6,087 bases of DNA from assembly GCA_020444765.1 (NCBI GenBank), contig JAGRHW010000224.1, positions 1 through 6,087 of the forward strand. Reading direction: 5' to 3'. Positions within the stretch are counted from its first letter, which is position 1. Each line of letters starts with the position of its first letter. Source of the DNA: Gammaproteobacteria bacterium (GTDB lineage Bacteria; Pseudomonadota; Gammaproteobacteria; Granulosicoccales; Granulosicoccaceae). Both the position numbers and the translations under genes were made by a program. This document shows positions 1 through 6,087 of the stretch, in pieces. The notes beneath the pieces were generated by a model. That model saw only the letters and a list, made by a program, of their open reading frames with translations, did no database searches and had not been told where the DNA came from.

Positions 1-505
1 GGTGGCCGGTGCGTTGGCGATGATTCTGCTGGGCTGCCTCAACTGGCACGACGTCGGGCGCGCCATCAGTTCGCAAGTCGTTATGGTCATAGTGACAAGC
101 CTGGCGCTCGGCAGCGCCTTGCTGCAAACCGGCGGCAGCGATTTTATCGCTTCGGTCTTCGTTTATCTGACCTACGGCGCGCCGGGTGCGGTCGTGCTCA
201 GTAGTTTGATTCTGCTGATGGCGGTCCTGACCAATATGGTGTCCAATAATGCCGCCGCGGTTATCGGCACACCGGTCGCCGTGAGCATCGCAGGCGCGCT
301 CGGTCTGCCGGCGGAGCCTTTCGTGCTGGCGGTCCTGTTCGGCGCCAATCTGAGCTTTGTCACGCCCATGTCTTATCAGACCAATCTGCTGGTGATGAGC
401 GCCGGCAGTTACCGCTTTGCCGATTTTGTACGTGTGGGTCTGCCGCTGGCGGTTCTGATGTGGGCGCTGTATTCCTGGCTGCTGGTGATGATTTACGACT
501 TGTAG
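1..505 (+). CDS. SLC13/DASS-family anion permease, C-terminal part (5' end outside window)
   Basis: This is the last 167 codons of an inner-membrane secondary transporter, read in the frame starting at base 2 and ending at TAG 503-505. The frame is open to the left edge, so the real start lies upstream. The visible part is very hydrophobic, with likely membrane segments near residues 22-42, 60-78, 84-100, 105-120 and 143-165 of the fragment. Two features match the second half of SLC13 (divalent anion:sodium symporter) proteins. One is an SNN loop at residues 81-83, in the position of the family's SNT substrate/Na+ motif, followed by AAAVIGTP. The other is the stretch from FGANLSF to SYQTNLLV (residues 113-131), followed by the YRFADFVRVGLPL segment typical of the YfbS-like branch. 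Family members carry sulfate, dicarboxylates or similar anions. Full-length YfbS-like proteins also carry TrkA-C (RCK_C) domains between the two membrane halves, which would lie outside the window. The substrate cannot be assigned. Confidence 0.85.
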   Translation, partial: VAGALAMILLGCLNWHDVGRAISSQVVMVIVTSLALGSALLQTGGSDFIASVFVYLTYGAPGAVVLSSLILLMAVLTNMVSNNAAAVIGTPVAVSIAGALGLPAEPFVLAVLFGANLSFVTPMSYQTNLLVMSAGSYRFADFVRVGLPLAVLMWALYSWLLVMIYDL

Positions 506-549
506 ACGCCGGTTTAATGGCGTTGCGTCCTTGCCGAACGATGAGCAAA

Positions 550-570
550 CCGCCGCTGGCGGATAAATTT
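550..570 (+). terminator. Weak hairpin downstream of the permease gene, possible terminator
   Basis: CCGCC (550-554) and GGCGG (558-562) can pair around a 3-nt GCT loop, 45 nt after the permease stop codon. The following bases, ATAAATTT, are AT-rich but not a proper T-run, so this is at best an inefficient intrinsic terminator. It is the only hairpin I see between the permease gene and the next promoter. Confidence 0.3.
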
Positions 571-580
571 ACAGCTGTTT

Positions 581-609
581 TTAATTTTCCGAAATGTTAT
601 GTGTATAAT
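581..609 (+). promoter_or_regulatory. Candidate sigma-70 promoter for the DUF2959 lipoprotein gene
   Basis: A perfect -10 box TATAAT lies at 604-609, in a locally AT-rich stretch, 34 bp before the start codon at 644. With a 17-bp spacer the -35 hexamer would be TTAATT (581-586), which matches the consensus at only three of six positions. A better -35-like word, TTTACA (568-573), is too far away (30 bp) to pair with this -10. The TG at 600-601 is one base off the extended -10 position. Initiation would fall near 615-618, giving a short leader of about 28 nt that still contains the ribosome-binding site. This was judged by eye only. Confidence 0.55.
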
Positions 610-643
610 CCGCAATCATTTGAAATTCAGAGGCTTGTCACTC

Positions 644-1300
644 ATGAAATCCGTACCTGTTCTCGGCGCTCTGGCGTTTGCCTTACTGACATCGGCTTGT
701 AGTACGGCCTATTACGGCGCGATGGAAAAAGTCGGCATCCATAAACGTGACATACTGGTCGACAGGGTTGAGGATACGCGCGAATCGCAGCAGGAAGCAC
801 AGGAGACCTTCAAGTCGGCGCTGGAAAAATTCGGCTCGGTGGTGGAAATCAAAAACAGCGATCTTAAGCAGGCCTACGAATCGCTCAACGATGAATACGA
901 AAACAGCAAGGAAGCCGCCGAGGAGGTCAGCGACCGGATCGACGCCGTCGAGGACGTGGCAGAGGATCTGTTCGAGGAATGGGCGGACGAGATCGAGCAA
1001 TACAACAACGCGGATCTGAAACGTTCCAGCCAGGCCCAGCTTCGGGACACCCGTTCACGTTACAAGGAAATGCTGACGTCCATGCGCAGATCGGAAAAAA
1101 GCATGCAGCCGGTGCTGACCACTTTCCACGACAATGTGTTGTTCCTCAAGCACAACCTGAACGCTCAGGCTATCGGCTCGCTCAAGTCGGAATTCGCTTC
1201 GCTGAAAAACGATATCGCGGTGCTGATCAAACAAATGAATCAGTCGATCGCCCAGTCGGATGAATTTATCGCCGATATGCGCCGGCAGCAGGGCGGTTAA
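644..1300 (+). CDS. DUF2959 family lipoprotein, function unknown
   Basis: This encodes a 218-residue exported protein that matches what I recall of the DUF2959 family. The best marker is the conserved block after the signal peptide, YYGAMEKVGIHKRDILVDRVED (about residues 23-44). The N-terminus is a lipoprotein signal: Lys2, a hydrophobic core, then LTSAC with the acylated Cys at residue 19. Ser at +2 suggests sorting to the outer membrane. The mature part is strongly charged, rich in Glu, Lys, Gln and Asp, and almost free of Pro and Gly, with heptad-like spacing over roughly residues 40-110 and 120-215, so mostly helical or coiled coil. The ATG at 644 is chosen because AGAGG (629-633) precedes it by 10 nt. 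An in-frame ATG at 599 lies just upstream of the TATAAT box and would add residues that spoil the signal peptide. The gene ends at TAA just before a strong terminator, so it is probably monocistronic. No biochemical role is known to me. Confidence 0.88.
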   Translation: MKSVPVLGALAFALLTSACSTAYYGAMEKVGIHKRDILVDRVEDTRESQQEAQETFKSALEKFGSVVEIKNSDLKQAYESLNDEYENSKEAAEEVSDRIDAVEDVAEDLFEEWADEIEQYNNADLKRSSQAQLRDTRSRYKEMLTSMRRSEKSMQPVLTTFHDNVLFLKHNLNAQAIGSLKSEFASLKNDIAVLIKQMNQSIAQSDEFIADMRRQQGG

Positions 1301-1311
1301 TCCTGCACAAT

Positions 1312-1352
1312 AAAAAACCCGCTTGATCTCCAGGGAGCAAGCGGGTTTTTTT
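1312..1352. terminator. Bidirectional intrinsic terminator between convergent genes
   Basis: AAAAAACCCGCTTG (1312-1325) and CAAGCGGGTTTTTT (1338-1351) are perfect inverted complements. The GC-rich core CCCGCTTG/CAAGCGGG gives an 8-bp stem. The 12-nt loop can fold further through CTC (1328-1330) and GAG (1335-1337). Seven T's follow on the plus strand (1346-1352), and six T's then ATT follow on the minus strand. It therefore serves both the lipoprotein gene, which ends 11 nt to the left, and the efflux operon, which ends 14 nt to the right on the opposite strand. Confidence 0.93.
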
Positions 1353-1366
1353 GTGCCCGATCATTG

Positions 1367-4300
1367 TCAGTTTGACTTAAGAGGTTTAAGCAGAAAACCG
1401 CCGGCACCGCGCAGACCGCGTTTGATATCCTCGTATATCAGGTAATTGATCGGCACGATGATCAGCGTGATCAAAGTCGCGAAGAGGATGCCGAAACCGA
1501 GCGATACCGCCATCGGAATCAGAAACTGCGCCTGGGTGCTCTTTTCGAACAGCAGCGGCATCAAGCCGAAAAACGTCGTCAGGGATGTCAGGATCACCGC
1601 GCGGAAGCGCGCCACGCCGGCTGTCTGAACGGCCTCCATGAGCGGCATGCCGTCACGCAGTTTGCGATTGATGTAATCGACCAGCACCAGGCTGTCGTTG
1701 ACCACCACGCCGCTCAAGGCCAGCATGCCCATGATGCTGATGATGGTGATGCTCATGCCCATGATCCAATGCCCGATAATCGCCCCGACCACCCCGAAAG
1801 GGATCACCGACATGACGATCAGCGGTTTCGTGTAGGAACGAAACGGAATCGCCAGCAAGCCGTAAATCACGAACAACACGCCGATCAAGCCCCAACGCAG
1901 GGTGGCGAAGGATTCACGCTGCTCGGCCGCTTCACCCTCGAGCGTGAAACTGAGACCGGGATACTTTTTCAATTCCTCATTCATAAAGCTGGTAATGCCG
2001 CGCTTGACCGCCTCTATATCGACGGTTTCCTTGTTGGCATCGGCGGTGACATGCAGACTGCGTTGCCGGTCGATACGCTTGATCTCGGAGGGTGAGCGAC
2101 TGCTGGTCAGCTCGGCCACTTCGTTAAAAGGTACAGCGCTGCCATCTGCGGTCCGGATCAGCATATTGCGTAGATCCGCAATGGATTTACGTTCGCTCAA
2201 CGGGTAGCGTAATACAACTTTGACCTCGTCGCGATCGCGTTGAATGCGTTGTACCTCATAACCATAAAAAGCCTGCCGTACCTGGCGCGCGAGATCGTTG
2301 ACCTTGACGCCGAGCAGGGCCGCCTCGGGTTTCAGTTGCAGGCGGATTTCGTTCTTGCCGTTGGACAGTGAATCCTCGATATCGAACACGCCGCTGTAAC
2401 CGCGCAGGTGCTGGCTGATGCTGGCGCCGATCGCCGACAACTGATCGAGGTTGCTGCCGAGCACCTGGACATCGATCGGATCGCTGCTGCGGCCGATCTC
2501 GGCCCGGTAATTAAGCGATTCCGCACCGGGAATGGGGCCGATGCTGGCGCGCCATTCATTGACCAGTTGGGCGCTGGTAATCTTGCTCTTGCGTTCCTCC
2601 GGCGCGATGATTTCAAACATCACCCGGCCGATATTCGATTGGCCGATGCCGTAGCCGCCAAACGAGCCGGTGGTCGAGTAGATATTCTGGATCACGTACT
2701 CGCCACTGTCGCCATCCTTGTGTTTTTCCTGCAGTTGCCGCGCCGCGTCGGTCATGCGCTGTATATAACGGTCGGTGACCTCGAACGGCGTGCCGGCCGG
2801 CATGGTCAGTACCGCCCGGGCCGTTTCGCCCTGGACCCGCGGAAAAAACGTAAAGCGCATCCAGCCGCCGATCACGAGACTGACGATAATAATGGCGACG
2901 CCTAGAAAAAACGCCATCGTCAGTAGTTTGTTATGCAGACACCAGCGCAGGGTCGGGCCGTAATAATTGCGGATGCCGCGTTCGAGTCCGTTGGCTATAC
3001 CTTGCTGCAAGCGGGTCAGCCAACCGTTTTTCTGCTGCTCGGTCATCAGCCTGACATGTTTGAGATGGGCCGGCAGGATCAACTTGGATTCGATCAGGGA
3101 AAACAACAGCACCGGTATCACCACATAAGGGATCTGCGCAAATACCGGTCCGCGACTACCACCGACCAGCGCGATCGGGGTAAAGGCCGCCACAGTCGTC
3201 AAGACCCCGAAAGTGACCGGAACAGCAACTTCCTTGGTGCCTTTGATGGCCGCTTCCAGCGGTGAACTGCCGCGTTGCAAATGTGTGTAAACGTTCTCGC
3301 CTACGACTATGGCATCGTCGACGACGATACCGAGCACCACGATAAAGGCGAACAACGAGACGATATTGATCGTGATGCCGAGCCCCGGCAGAAGAATAAA
3401 ACTGCCGAGAAATGCCACGGGTATACCCAGACACACCCAGAAGGCGACGATCGGGCGCAGGAACAATGACAACAGCAGTATGACCAGTATGCCACCCTGG
3501 ATGGCATTGTTGGTGAGCGTCGAAAGTCGTGCCTTGACGATTTTGGATCGGTCACGCCAGAACTTGATTTCCATACCCGGCGGCAGCCAGTCGACCTGCT
3601 CGGTGTACTGGCGGACCTGCGCCGCGACTTCGATCGCGCTCTGATCGCCGACCCGATAGACTTCCATCAGCAGGCCCGGCTTGCCGTTGAAGCGCGTCTT
3701 GATGGGCAGCTCATTGAAACCGTCCTTGATGGTCGCGATATCGCCAAGCCGCAGCTGCGTGCCGGAAACATCGCTGATGACCGGAATATCCAGAAAATCA
3801 GCGGCCTGATAGGCCTGGCCGGTGGTGCGGATTAGCAGTTCGCCTCGATCGCTACGGATCGTGCCGGCCGACAGATCCAGTGAGTTGAGGCCGATCTGGG
3901 ATGCCACCTGTTCGAGTGTCAGCCCGTATTGGCGCAAGGTGTTCTCGGAAACCTCGATCGCCATTTCATAGGGGCGCACCGCTTCGAGTTCGATTTGCGT
4001 GATTTCAGCGAAGCCGAGCAATTCGTCGCGAACCCGCTCGGCGGCCTGGCGGAGTGTCTTCTCGTCATTGTCACCATAGAGCGCGACGCTGATGACTTCG
4101 CGCTTGCGCTCGGCCAGCGAAATCTTCGGCTCTTCGGCCTCGTCAGGCAACGTACTCAGCGAGTCGATACGGTTTTTTACATCATCCATTAGAGCCCGCG
4201 CATCGAAACCCTTCATGACCTCGATCTGCACCGACGAGCTGTTTTCGCTCGAGGTCGAGGTCATCTCCTCGATGCCGTTCAAATCCTGCACGGCTTCTTC

Positions 4301-4507
4301 CACCCGAATCGTTACGCCTTCCTCGACTTCCCGCGGCGTGGCGCCCGGGAAGGGCACCGAAACGGAAATGATGTCCATGTCGGTCGACGGAAAAACCTCC
4401 AGTGTTATGCGTTCGCTCAGGGAGTAAAGTCCGGCGCCGATGATCGTGAACATCAACAGATTGGCGGCTACGTGGTTGCGCGCAAACCAGGCGATCATGC
4501 CGTTCAT
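1367..4507 (-). CDS. RND-superfamily efflux pump, inner-membrane permease subunit (AcrB-like)
   Basis: This 1046-residue protein is the proton-driven pump of a tripartite efflux complex and is of normal length for the AcrB/HAE-1 type. Twelve membrane segments are visible: TM1 near 12-31, TM2-6 across 335-480, TM7 near 526-548, and TM8-12 across 869-1022. Two large periplasmic porter/docking loops lie at about 32-333 and 549-867, the usual duplicated RND fold. TM4 reads GIVVDDAIVVGENV, with the proton-relay pair Asp397-Asp398 and Glu404. In TM10 the residues around the AcrB Lys940 position are Asn937-Asp938 (GVVVNDSLVLVDYIN), so the classical lysine is missing. TM11 keeps Thr974, probably equivalent to AcrB Thr978. 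A glycine-rich loop (TTGSFGGYGIGQSN, from about 612) lies in the second porter half. The ATG overlaps the adaptor stop codon, and GGAG lies 10 nt upstream inside the adaptor gene. The substrate is unknown; drug, lipid or metabolite export are all possible. An HME metal pump is unlikely because the TM4 motif differs. Confidence 0.95.
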   Translation of the reverse strand: MNGMIAWFARNHVAANLLMFTIIGAGLYSLSERITLEVFPSTDMDIISVSVPFPGATPREVEEGVTIRVEEAVQDLNGIEEMTSTSSENSSSVQIEVMKGFDARALMDDVKNRIDSLSTLPDEAEEPKISLAERKREVISVALYGDNDEKTLRQAAERVRDELLGFAEITQIELEAVRPYEMAIEVSENTLRQYGLTLEQVASQIGLNSLDLSAGTIRSDRGELLIRTTGQAYQAADFLDIPVISDVSGTQLRLGDIATIKDGFNELPIKTRFNGKPGLLMEVYRVGDQSAIEVAAQVRQYTEQVDWLPPGMEIKFWRDRSKIVKARLSTLTNNAIQGGILVILLLSLFLRPIVAFWVCLGIPVAFLGSFILLPGLGITINIVSLFAFIVVLGIVVDDAIVVGENVYTHLQRGSSPLEAAIKGTKEVAVPVTFGVLTTVAAFTPIALVGGSRGPVFAQIPYVVIPVLLFSLIESKLILPAHLKHVRLMTEQQKNGWLTRLQQGIANGLERGIRNYYGPTLRWCLHNKLLTMAFFLGVAIIIVSLVIGGWMRFTFFPRVQGETARAVLTMPAGTPFEVTDRYIQRMTDAARQLQEKHKDGDSGEYVIQNIYSTTGSFGGYGIGQSNIGRVMFEIIAPEERKSKITSAQLVNEWRASIGPIPGAESLNYRAEIGRSSDPIDVQVLGSNLDQLSAIGASISQHLRGYSGVFDIEDSLSNGKNEIRLQLKPEAALLGVKVNDLARQVRQAFYGYEVQRIQRDRDEVKVVLRYPLSERKSIADLRNMLIRTADGSAVPFNEVAELTSSRSPSEIKRIDRQRSLHVTADANKETVDIEAVKRGITSFMNEELKKYPGLSFTLEGEAAEQRESFATLRWGLIGVLFVIYGLLAIPFRSYTKPLIVMSVIPFGVVGAIIGHWIMGMSITIISIMGMLALSGVVVNDSLVLVDYINRKLRDGMPLMEAVQTAGVARFRAVILTSLTTFFGLMPLLFEKSTQAQFLIPMAVSLGFGILFATLITLIIVPINYLIYEDIKRGLRGAGGFLLKPLKSN

Positions 4508-4521
4508 GAGGAGTGTTCTCC
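4504..4521 (-). promoter_or_regulatory. Stop/start overlap and internal ribosome-binding site coupling adaptor and pump
   Basis: On the minus strand the adaptor's TGA and the pump's ATG share the tetranucleotide ATGA (4507-4504). A GGAG motif (complement of 4518-4521) sits 10 nt before the pump ATG, within the last codons of the adaptor. This arrangement is typical of translational coupling and helps keep the two subunits in proportion. Confidence 0.8.
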
Positions 4522-5715
4522 GCCGTCGTTGGCGGGTGCCGGGTCAAGCAGCTTGCCCTTGTCTTGCGGCGCATCGTCGAGATCGATTACCTTGACCCTG
4601 ACCTGCAGGTTGTTTACCTGCTCGCCGAGTGGCGTGGTGACCAGCAGGTCGCCGGCCTGCAGACCACTGTCGATAACCGAGGTCCGTTCGTCGTGCCAGA
4701 TGACGCGCACGGGCTGGAGTCTGAGCACGTCTTCCCTGGCAAGCACCACGGTGTTGTCATCGCGCACCAGGGCGCTCGGGATGCTAAAGACGTTGTCCAG
4801 GGTATGGCCTTGTATTCTGGCGGTCAGAAACTGGCCGATCGTGATCGGGCTTTCCTGCTCGCCGGAGGTGTCGATTTTCGCCCTGACGAACAATTGCCGG
4901 GTCTTACTGTCGAGCAGCCCTTCAGAGCGGGCGATCGTGCCCAACCATTGCTGCGGTTTGATCGAGGAGCCGGCGCTGAAAATGACGCTTGACCCCTGTT
5001 TGCCGGAGCTGTCCGGAATGTCGAGGTATGCCAGATCGTCCTGTGACAGGGGCAGCCGCAGGGTGACGCTGTCCGTGGAAAAGATGCCGGTCAATTGCGT
5101 GCCCGGCGAGACATACTGTCCGATGTCCACCTGCTTGTCCCTGATGCGCCCGTCATAAGGCGCGCGGATTGCTGTGCGTTGCAGATCGAGCCTGGCTTTG
5201 TCCAGTTGCGCCTGTGCCGAGGCGACCTGCGCGCGGGCCGCTTCGAGCTGCGGCTTGCGGGCGACCAGGTCGGCGGGTTCGCCCTTGCGGCCGAGGCGTT
5301 TCCAGTCGCGGATCGCCTCTTCACTGAGCGCGGTTTCCTCGGACAGGGACGCGCGTGCCTGGGCGAGGGTGGCGCTGGCGGTTTTCATGGCGATCTCGTA
5401 ATCAGCCGGATCGATCTTCAGGATCAGTTCATCTTTTTTGACAAAGCCGCCGTTTTCGAAGTTTTCCGAAACCTCGATGATTTTTCCGGCAACCTGCGGA
5501 ATCAGAATGGTTTCCGTGCCAGGTTCGGCGGTGCCATAGGTTTCGACGGTAATGCGGAAGTCTTTTGCTTCGAGTCGCAAGGCATCAACCGGGATGGGGC
5601 CGTTGGGCGTATCCGGCCGGGGTTTGGCCTCCGGCGGGTTATCGATGATATTTTTCGCGACAACTATGCTGATCGTTATCATCAGCAGCGGCAGCAATAC
5701 TTTCAGTATGCGCAT
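4504..5715 (-). CDS. RND efflux periplasmic adaptor subunit (membrane fusion protein, HlyD/AcrA family)
   Basis: This 403-residue adaptor should link the inner-membrane pump to an outer-membrane channel. The N-terminus has one hydrophobic segment (about 5-20, LKVLLPLLMITISIVVA) with no lipobox cysteine, so it is anchored by an uncleaved helix rather than a lipid. The domain order is typical: first half of the lipoyl/barrel-sandwich domain at about 69-103 (IPQVAGKIIEV, then VKKDELILKIDP), an Ala/Gln/Arg-rich alpha-hairpin at about 105-180, and the second lipoyl half with the hallmark IRAPYDGRI (183-191) and VDIGQYVSPGTQL. A beta-barrel follows (about 215-300), then a membrane-proximal domain (about 305-378), and last a short Pro/Asp-rich charged tail. 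The hairpin is shorter than in canisterial AcrA homologues. The ATG is preceded by AGGA (minus strand, 5726-5729) at 10 nt. The stop codon overlaps the pump start by 4 bases (ATGA), which implies translational coupling. Confidence 0.93.
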   Translation of the reverse strand: MRILKVLLPLLMITISIVVAKNIIDNPPEAKPRPDTPNGPIPVDALRLEAKDFRITVETYGTAEPGTETILIPQVAGKIIEVSENFENGGFVKKDELILKIDPADYEIAMKTASATLAQARASLSEETALSEEAIRDWKRLGRKGEPADLVARKPQLEAARAQVASAQAQLDKARLDLQRTAIRAPYDGRIRDKQVDIGQYVSPGTQLTGIFSTDSVTLRLPLSQDDLAYLDIPDSSGKQGSSVIFSAGSSIKPQQWLGTIARSEGLLDSKTRQLFVRAKIDTSGEQESPITIGQFLTARIQGHTLDNVFSIPSALVRDDNTVVLAREDVLRLQPVRVIWHDERTSVIDSGLQAGDLLVTTPLGEQVNNLQVRVKVIDLDDAPQDKGKLLDPAPANDGGEHSS

Positions 5716-5793
5716 GCTTTCTTTATCCTGCTTATGTCCTGGTGCTGTTCAATGATGTTCTTTGATCGCCGAACCGTGTCTGAATAAACGAAA
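5716..5793. promoter_or_regulatory. 78-bp divergent intergenic region (efflux operon / PLP enzyme gene)
   Basis: This gap separates the minus-strand efflux operon from the plus-strand PLP-enzyme gene, so promoters for both would be expected here or just inside the flanking genes. No convincing -35/-10 pair is visible by eye. On the minus strand TTGAAC (complement of 5747-5752) is a fair -35, but the best -10-like word, GATAAA (complement of 5722-5727), needs a 19-bp spacer and overlaps the adaptor's ribosome-binding site. On the plus strand TTGATC (5762-5767) has only TAAACG (5785-5790) at the right distance. Two TGTTC words (5746-5750 and 5756-5760) repeat exactly one helical turn apart. The motif CAGGA occurs twice on the minus strand (about 5726-5740), and the copy nearer the ATG is the likely ribosome-binding site. 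Confidence 0.45.
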
Positions 5794-6087
5794 ATGACCG
5801 CTCTTGAATCCATACGTGCTCTGATACCACGGGTCGATCCCATCCGCTACCGGACTGCAACTGCCGGGCCACGCCTGGCGATGGTGCGGCTCGACCGGCT
5901 CGCGCCTTTTGCCAGCGGCAACAAGATATTCAAACTCCAAGAAACTATAGACTACGCGCTGCGGGCCGGGTTCCCACAATTATTGAGTTTCGGCGGGGCG
6001 TTTTCCAACCATATCCACGCCCTGGCGCTCACCGCCAGACAGGCCGGTCTCGAGAGCATCGGTATTATCCGGGGAGAAGCGCAATAT
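5794..6087 (+). CDS. ACC deaminase / D-cysteine desulfhydrase family PLP enzyme, N-terminal part (3' end outside window)
   Basis: From ATG 5794 the frame is open for 98 codons to the window edge. The product resembles the N-terminus of fold-type II (tryptophan synthase beta-like) PLP enzymes annotated as ACC deaminase or D-cysteine desulfhydrase. SGNKIFKL (residues 41-48) matches the family motif in which the first lysine, here Lys44, forms the Schiff base with PLP. LLSFGGAFSNHIHALA (63-78) matches the glycine-rich, cofactor-contacting S-N-H/Q segment, with Asn72 the probable equivalent of the conserved PLP-binding Asn. The usual RDD element before the lysine motif is RLD here. An in-frame TAA at 5785-5787 means the start cannot lie further upstream; no clear Shine-Dalgarno sequence precedes it. 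Family members deaminate ACC or desulfhydrate D-cysteine in the cytoplasm. Most bacterial members of this branch are untested, so the substrate stays open. About two thirds of the protein is missing here. Confidence 0.85.
   Translation, partial: MTALESIRALIPRVDPIRYRTATAGPRLAMVRLDRLAPFASGNKIFKLQETIDYALRAGFPQLLSFGGAFSNHIHALALTARQAGLESIGIIRGEAQY

Noticed and set aside
568..573. TTTACA as a -35 element for the lipoprotein gene
   Set aside because: It matches the consensus well, but it is 30 bp from the TATAAT box and no acceptable -10 lies 16-18 bp downstream.
460..702. 80-codon plus-strand frame spanning the permease end and the lipoprotein start
   Set aside because: It overlaps two real genes in another frame and runs across the promoter. 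The product has no recognisable features.
683..1000. 105-codon minus-strand frame inside the lipoprotein gene
   Set aside because: It is a mirror image of the coiled-coil coding sequence. There is no start context or family resemblance.
2230..2237. GCGATCGC palindrome, reminiscent of the cyanobacterial HIP1 repeat
   Set aside because: I noticed it only here, within coding sequence. That is not enough to call a repeat family or a lineage marker.
2408..2905. Plus-strand 165-codon frame inside the pump gene
   Set aside because: It lies antisense to the second periplasmic loop of the pump. The product shows no recognisable fold, and the codon pattern is explained by the pump's own reading frame.
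1367..4507. Assignment of the pump as a heavy-metal (CusA-type) exporter or as AcrB itself
   Set aside because: The TM4 motif GIVVDDAIVV is of the HAE type rather than HME. The TM10 lysine of AcrB is absent, so neither specific name is supported.
4472..5787. Long plus-strand frames opposite the adaptor gene (4472-5158 and 5095-5787, about 230 codons each)
   Set aside because: They are antisense shadows of a well-supported adaptor gene in GC-rich DNA. The products are compositionally odd, match no family I recognise, and lack ribosome-binding sites.

Overview
The window looks like ordinary chromosomal DNA from a gammaproteobacterium. It is moderately GC-rich and densely packed, and it has Shine-Dalgarno-like sites about 10 nt ahead of three starts. 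One gene encodes a DUF2959 lipoprotein, a family I associate mainly with marine and environmental Gammaproteobacteria. I cannot name a genus. I see no insertion sequence, integrase, tRNA, rRNA or CRISPR array, and no clear shift in base composition.

Layout, left to right. (1) The 3' end of an SLC13/DASS-type anion permease gene (+). (2) A 138-bp gap with a weak hairpin and a perfect TATAAT box. (3) A small lipoprotein gene of the DUF2959 family (+), coiled-coil rich and of unknown function. (4) A strong bidirectional intrinsic terminator shared with the convergent operon. (5) A two-gene minus-strand operon encoding a periplasmic adaptor (membrane fusion protein) and then an RND-superfamily inner-membrane pump, joined by an ATGA stop/start overlap. 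(6) A 78-bp divergent intergenic region. (7) The 5' end of a pyridoxal-phosphate enzyme gene of the ACC deaminase / D-cysteine desulfhydrase family (+), cut by the window edge.

The adaptor and pump should assemble with an outer-membrane TolC-like channel into a tripartite, proton-driven efflux complex. No channel or regulator gene is present, so the channel is probably encoded elsewhere. The pump has the Asp-Asp pair in TM4, but TM10 carries Asn-Asp where AcrB has its essential lysine. This puts it in an AcrB-like branch outside the classical drug-pump group, and its substrate cannot be read from the sequence. The flanking genes have no evident functional link to the pump.

I do not see a previously undescribed system here. 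The items most worth following up are the DUF2959 lipoprotein, the altered proton-relay residues of the pump, and the compact divergent promoter region.
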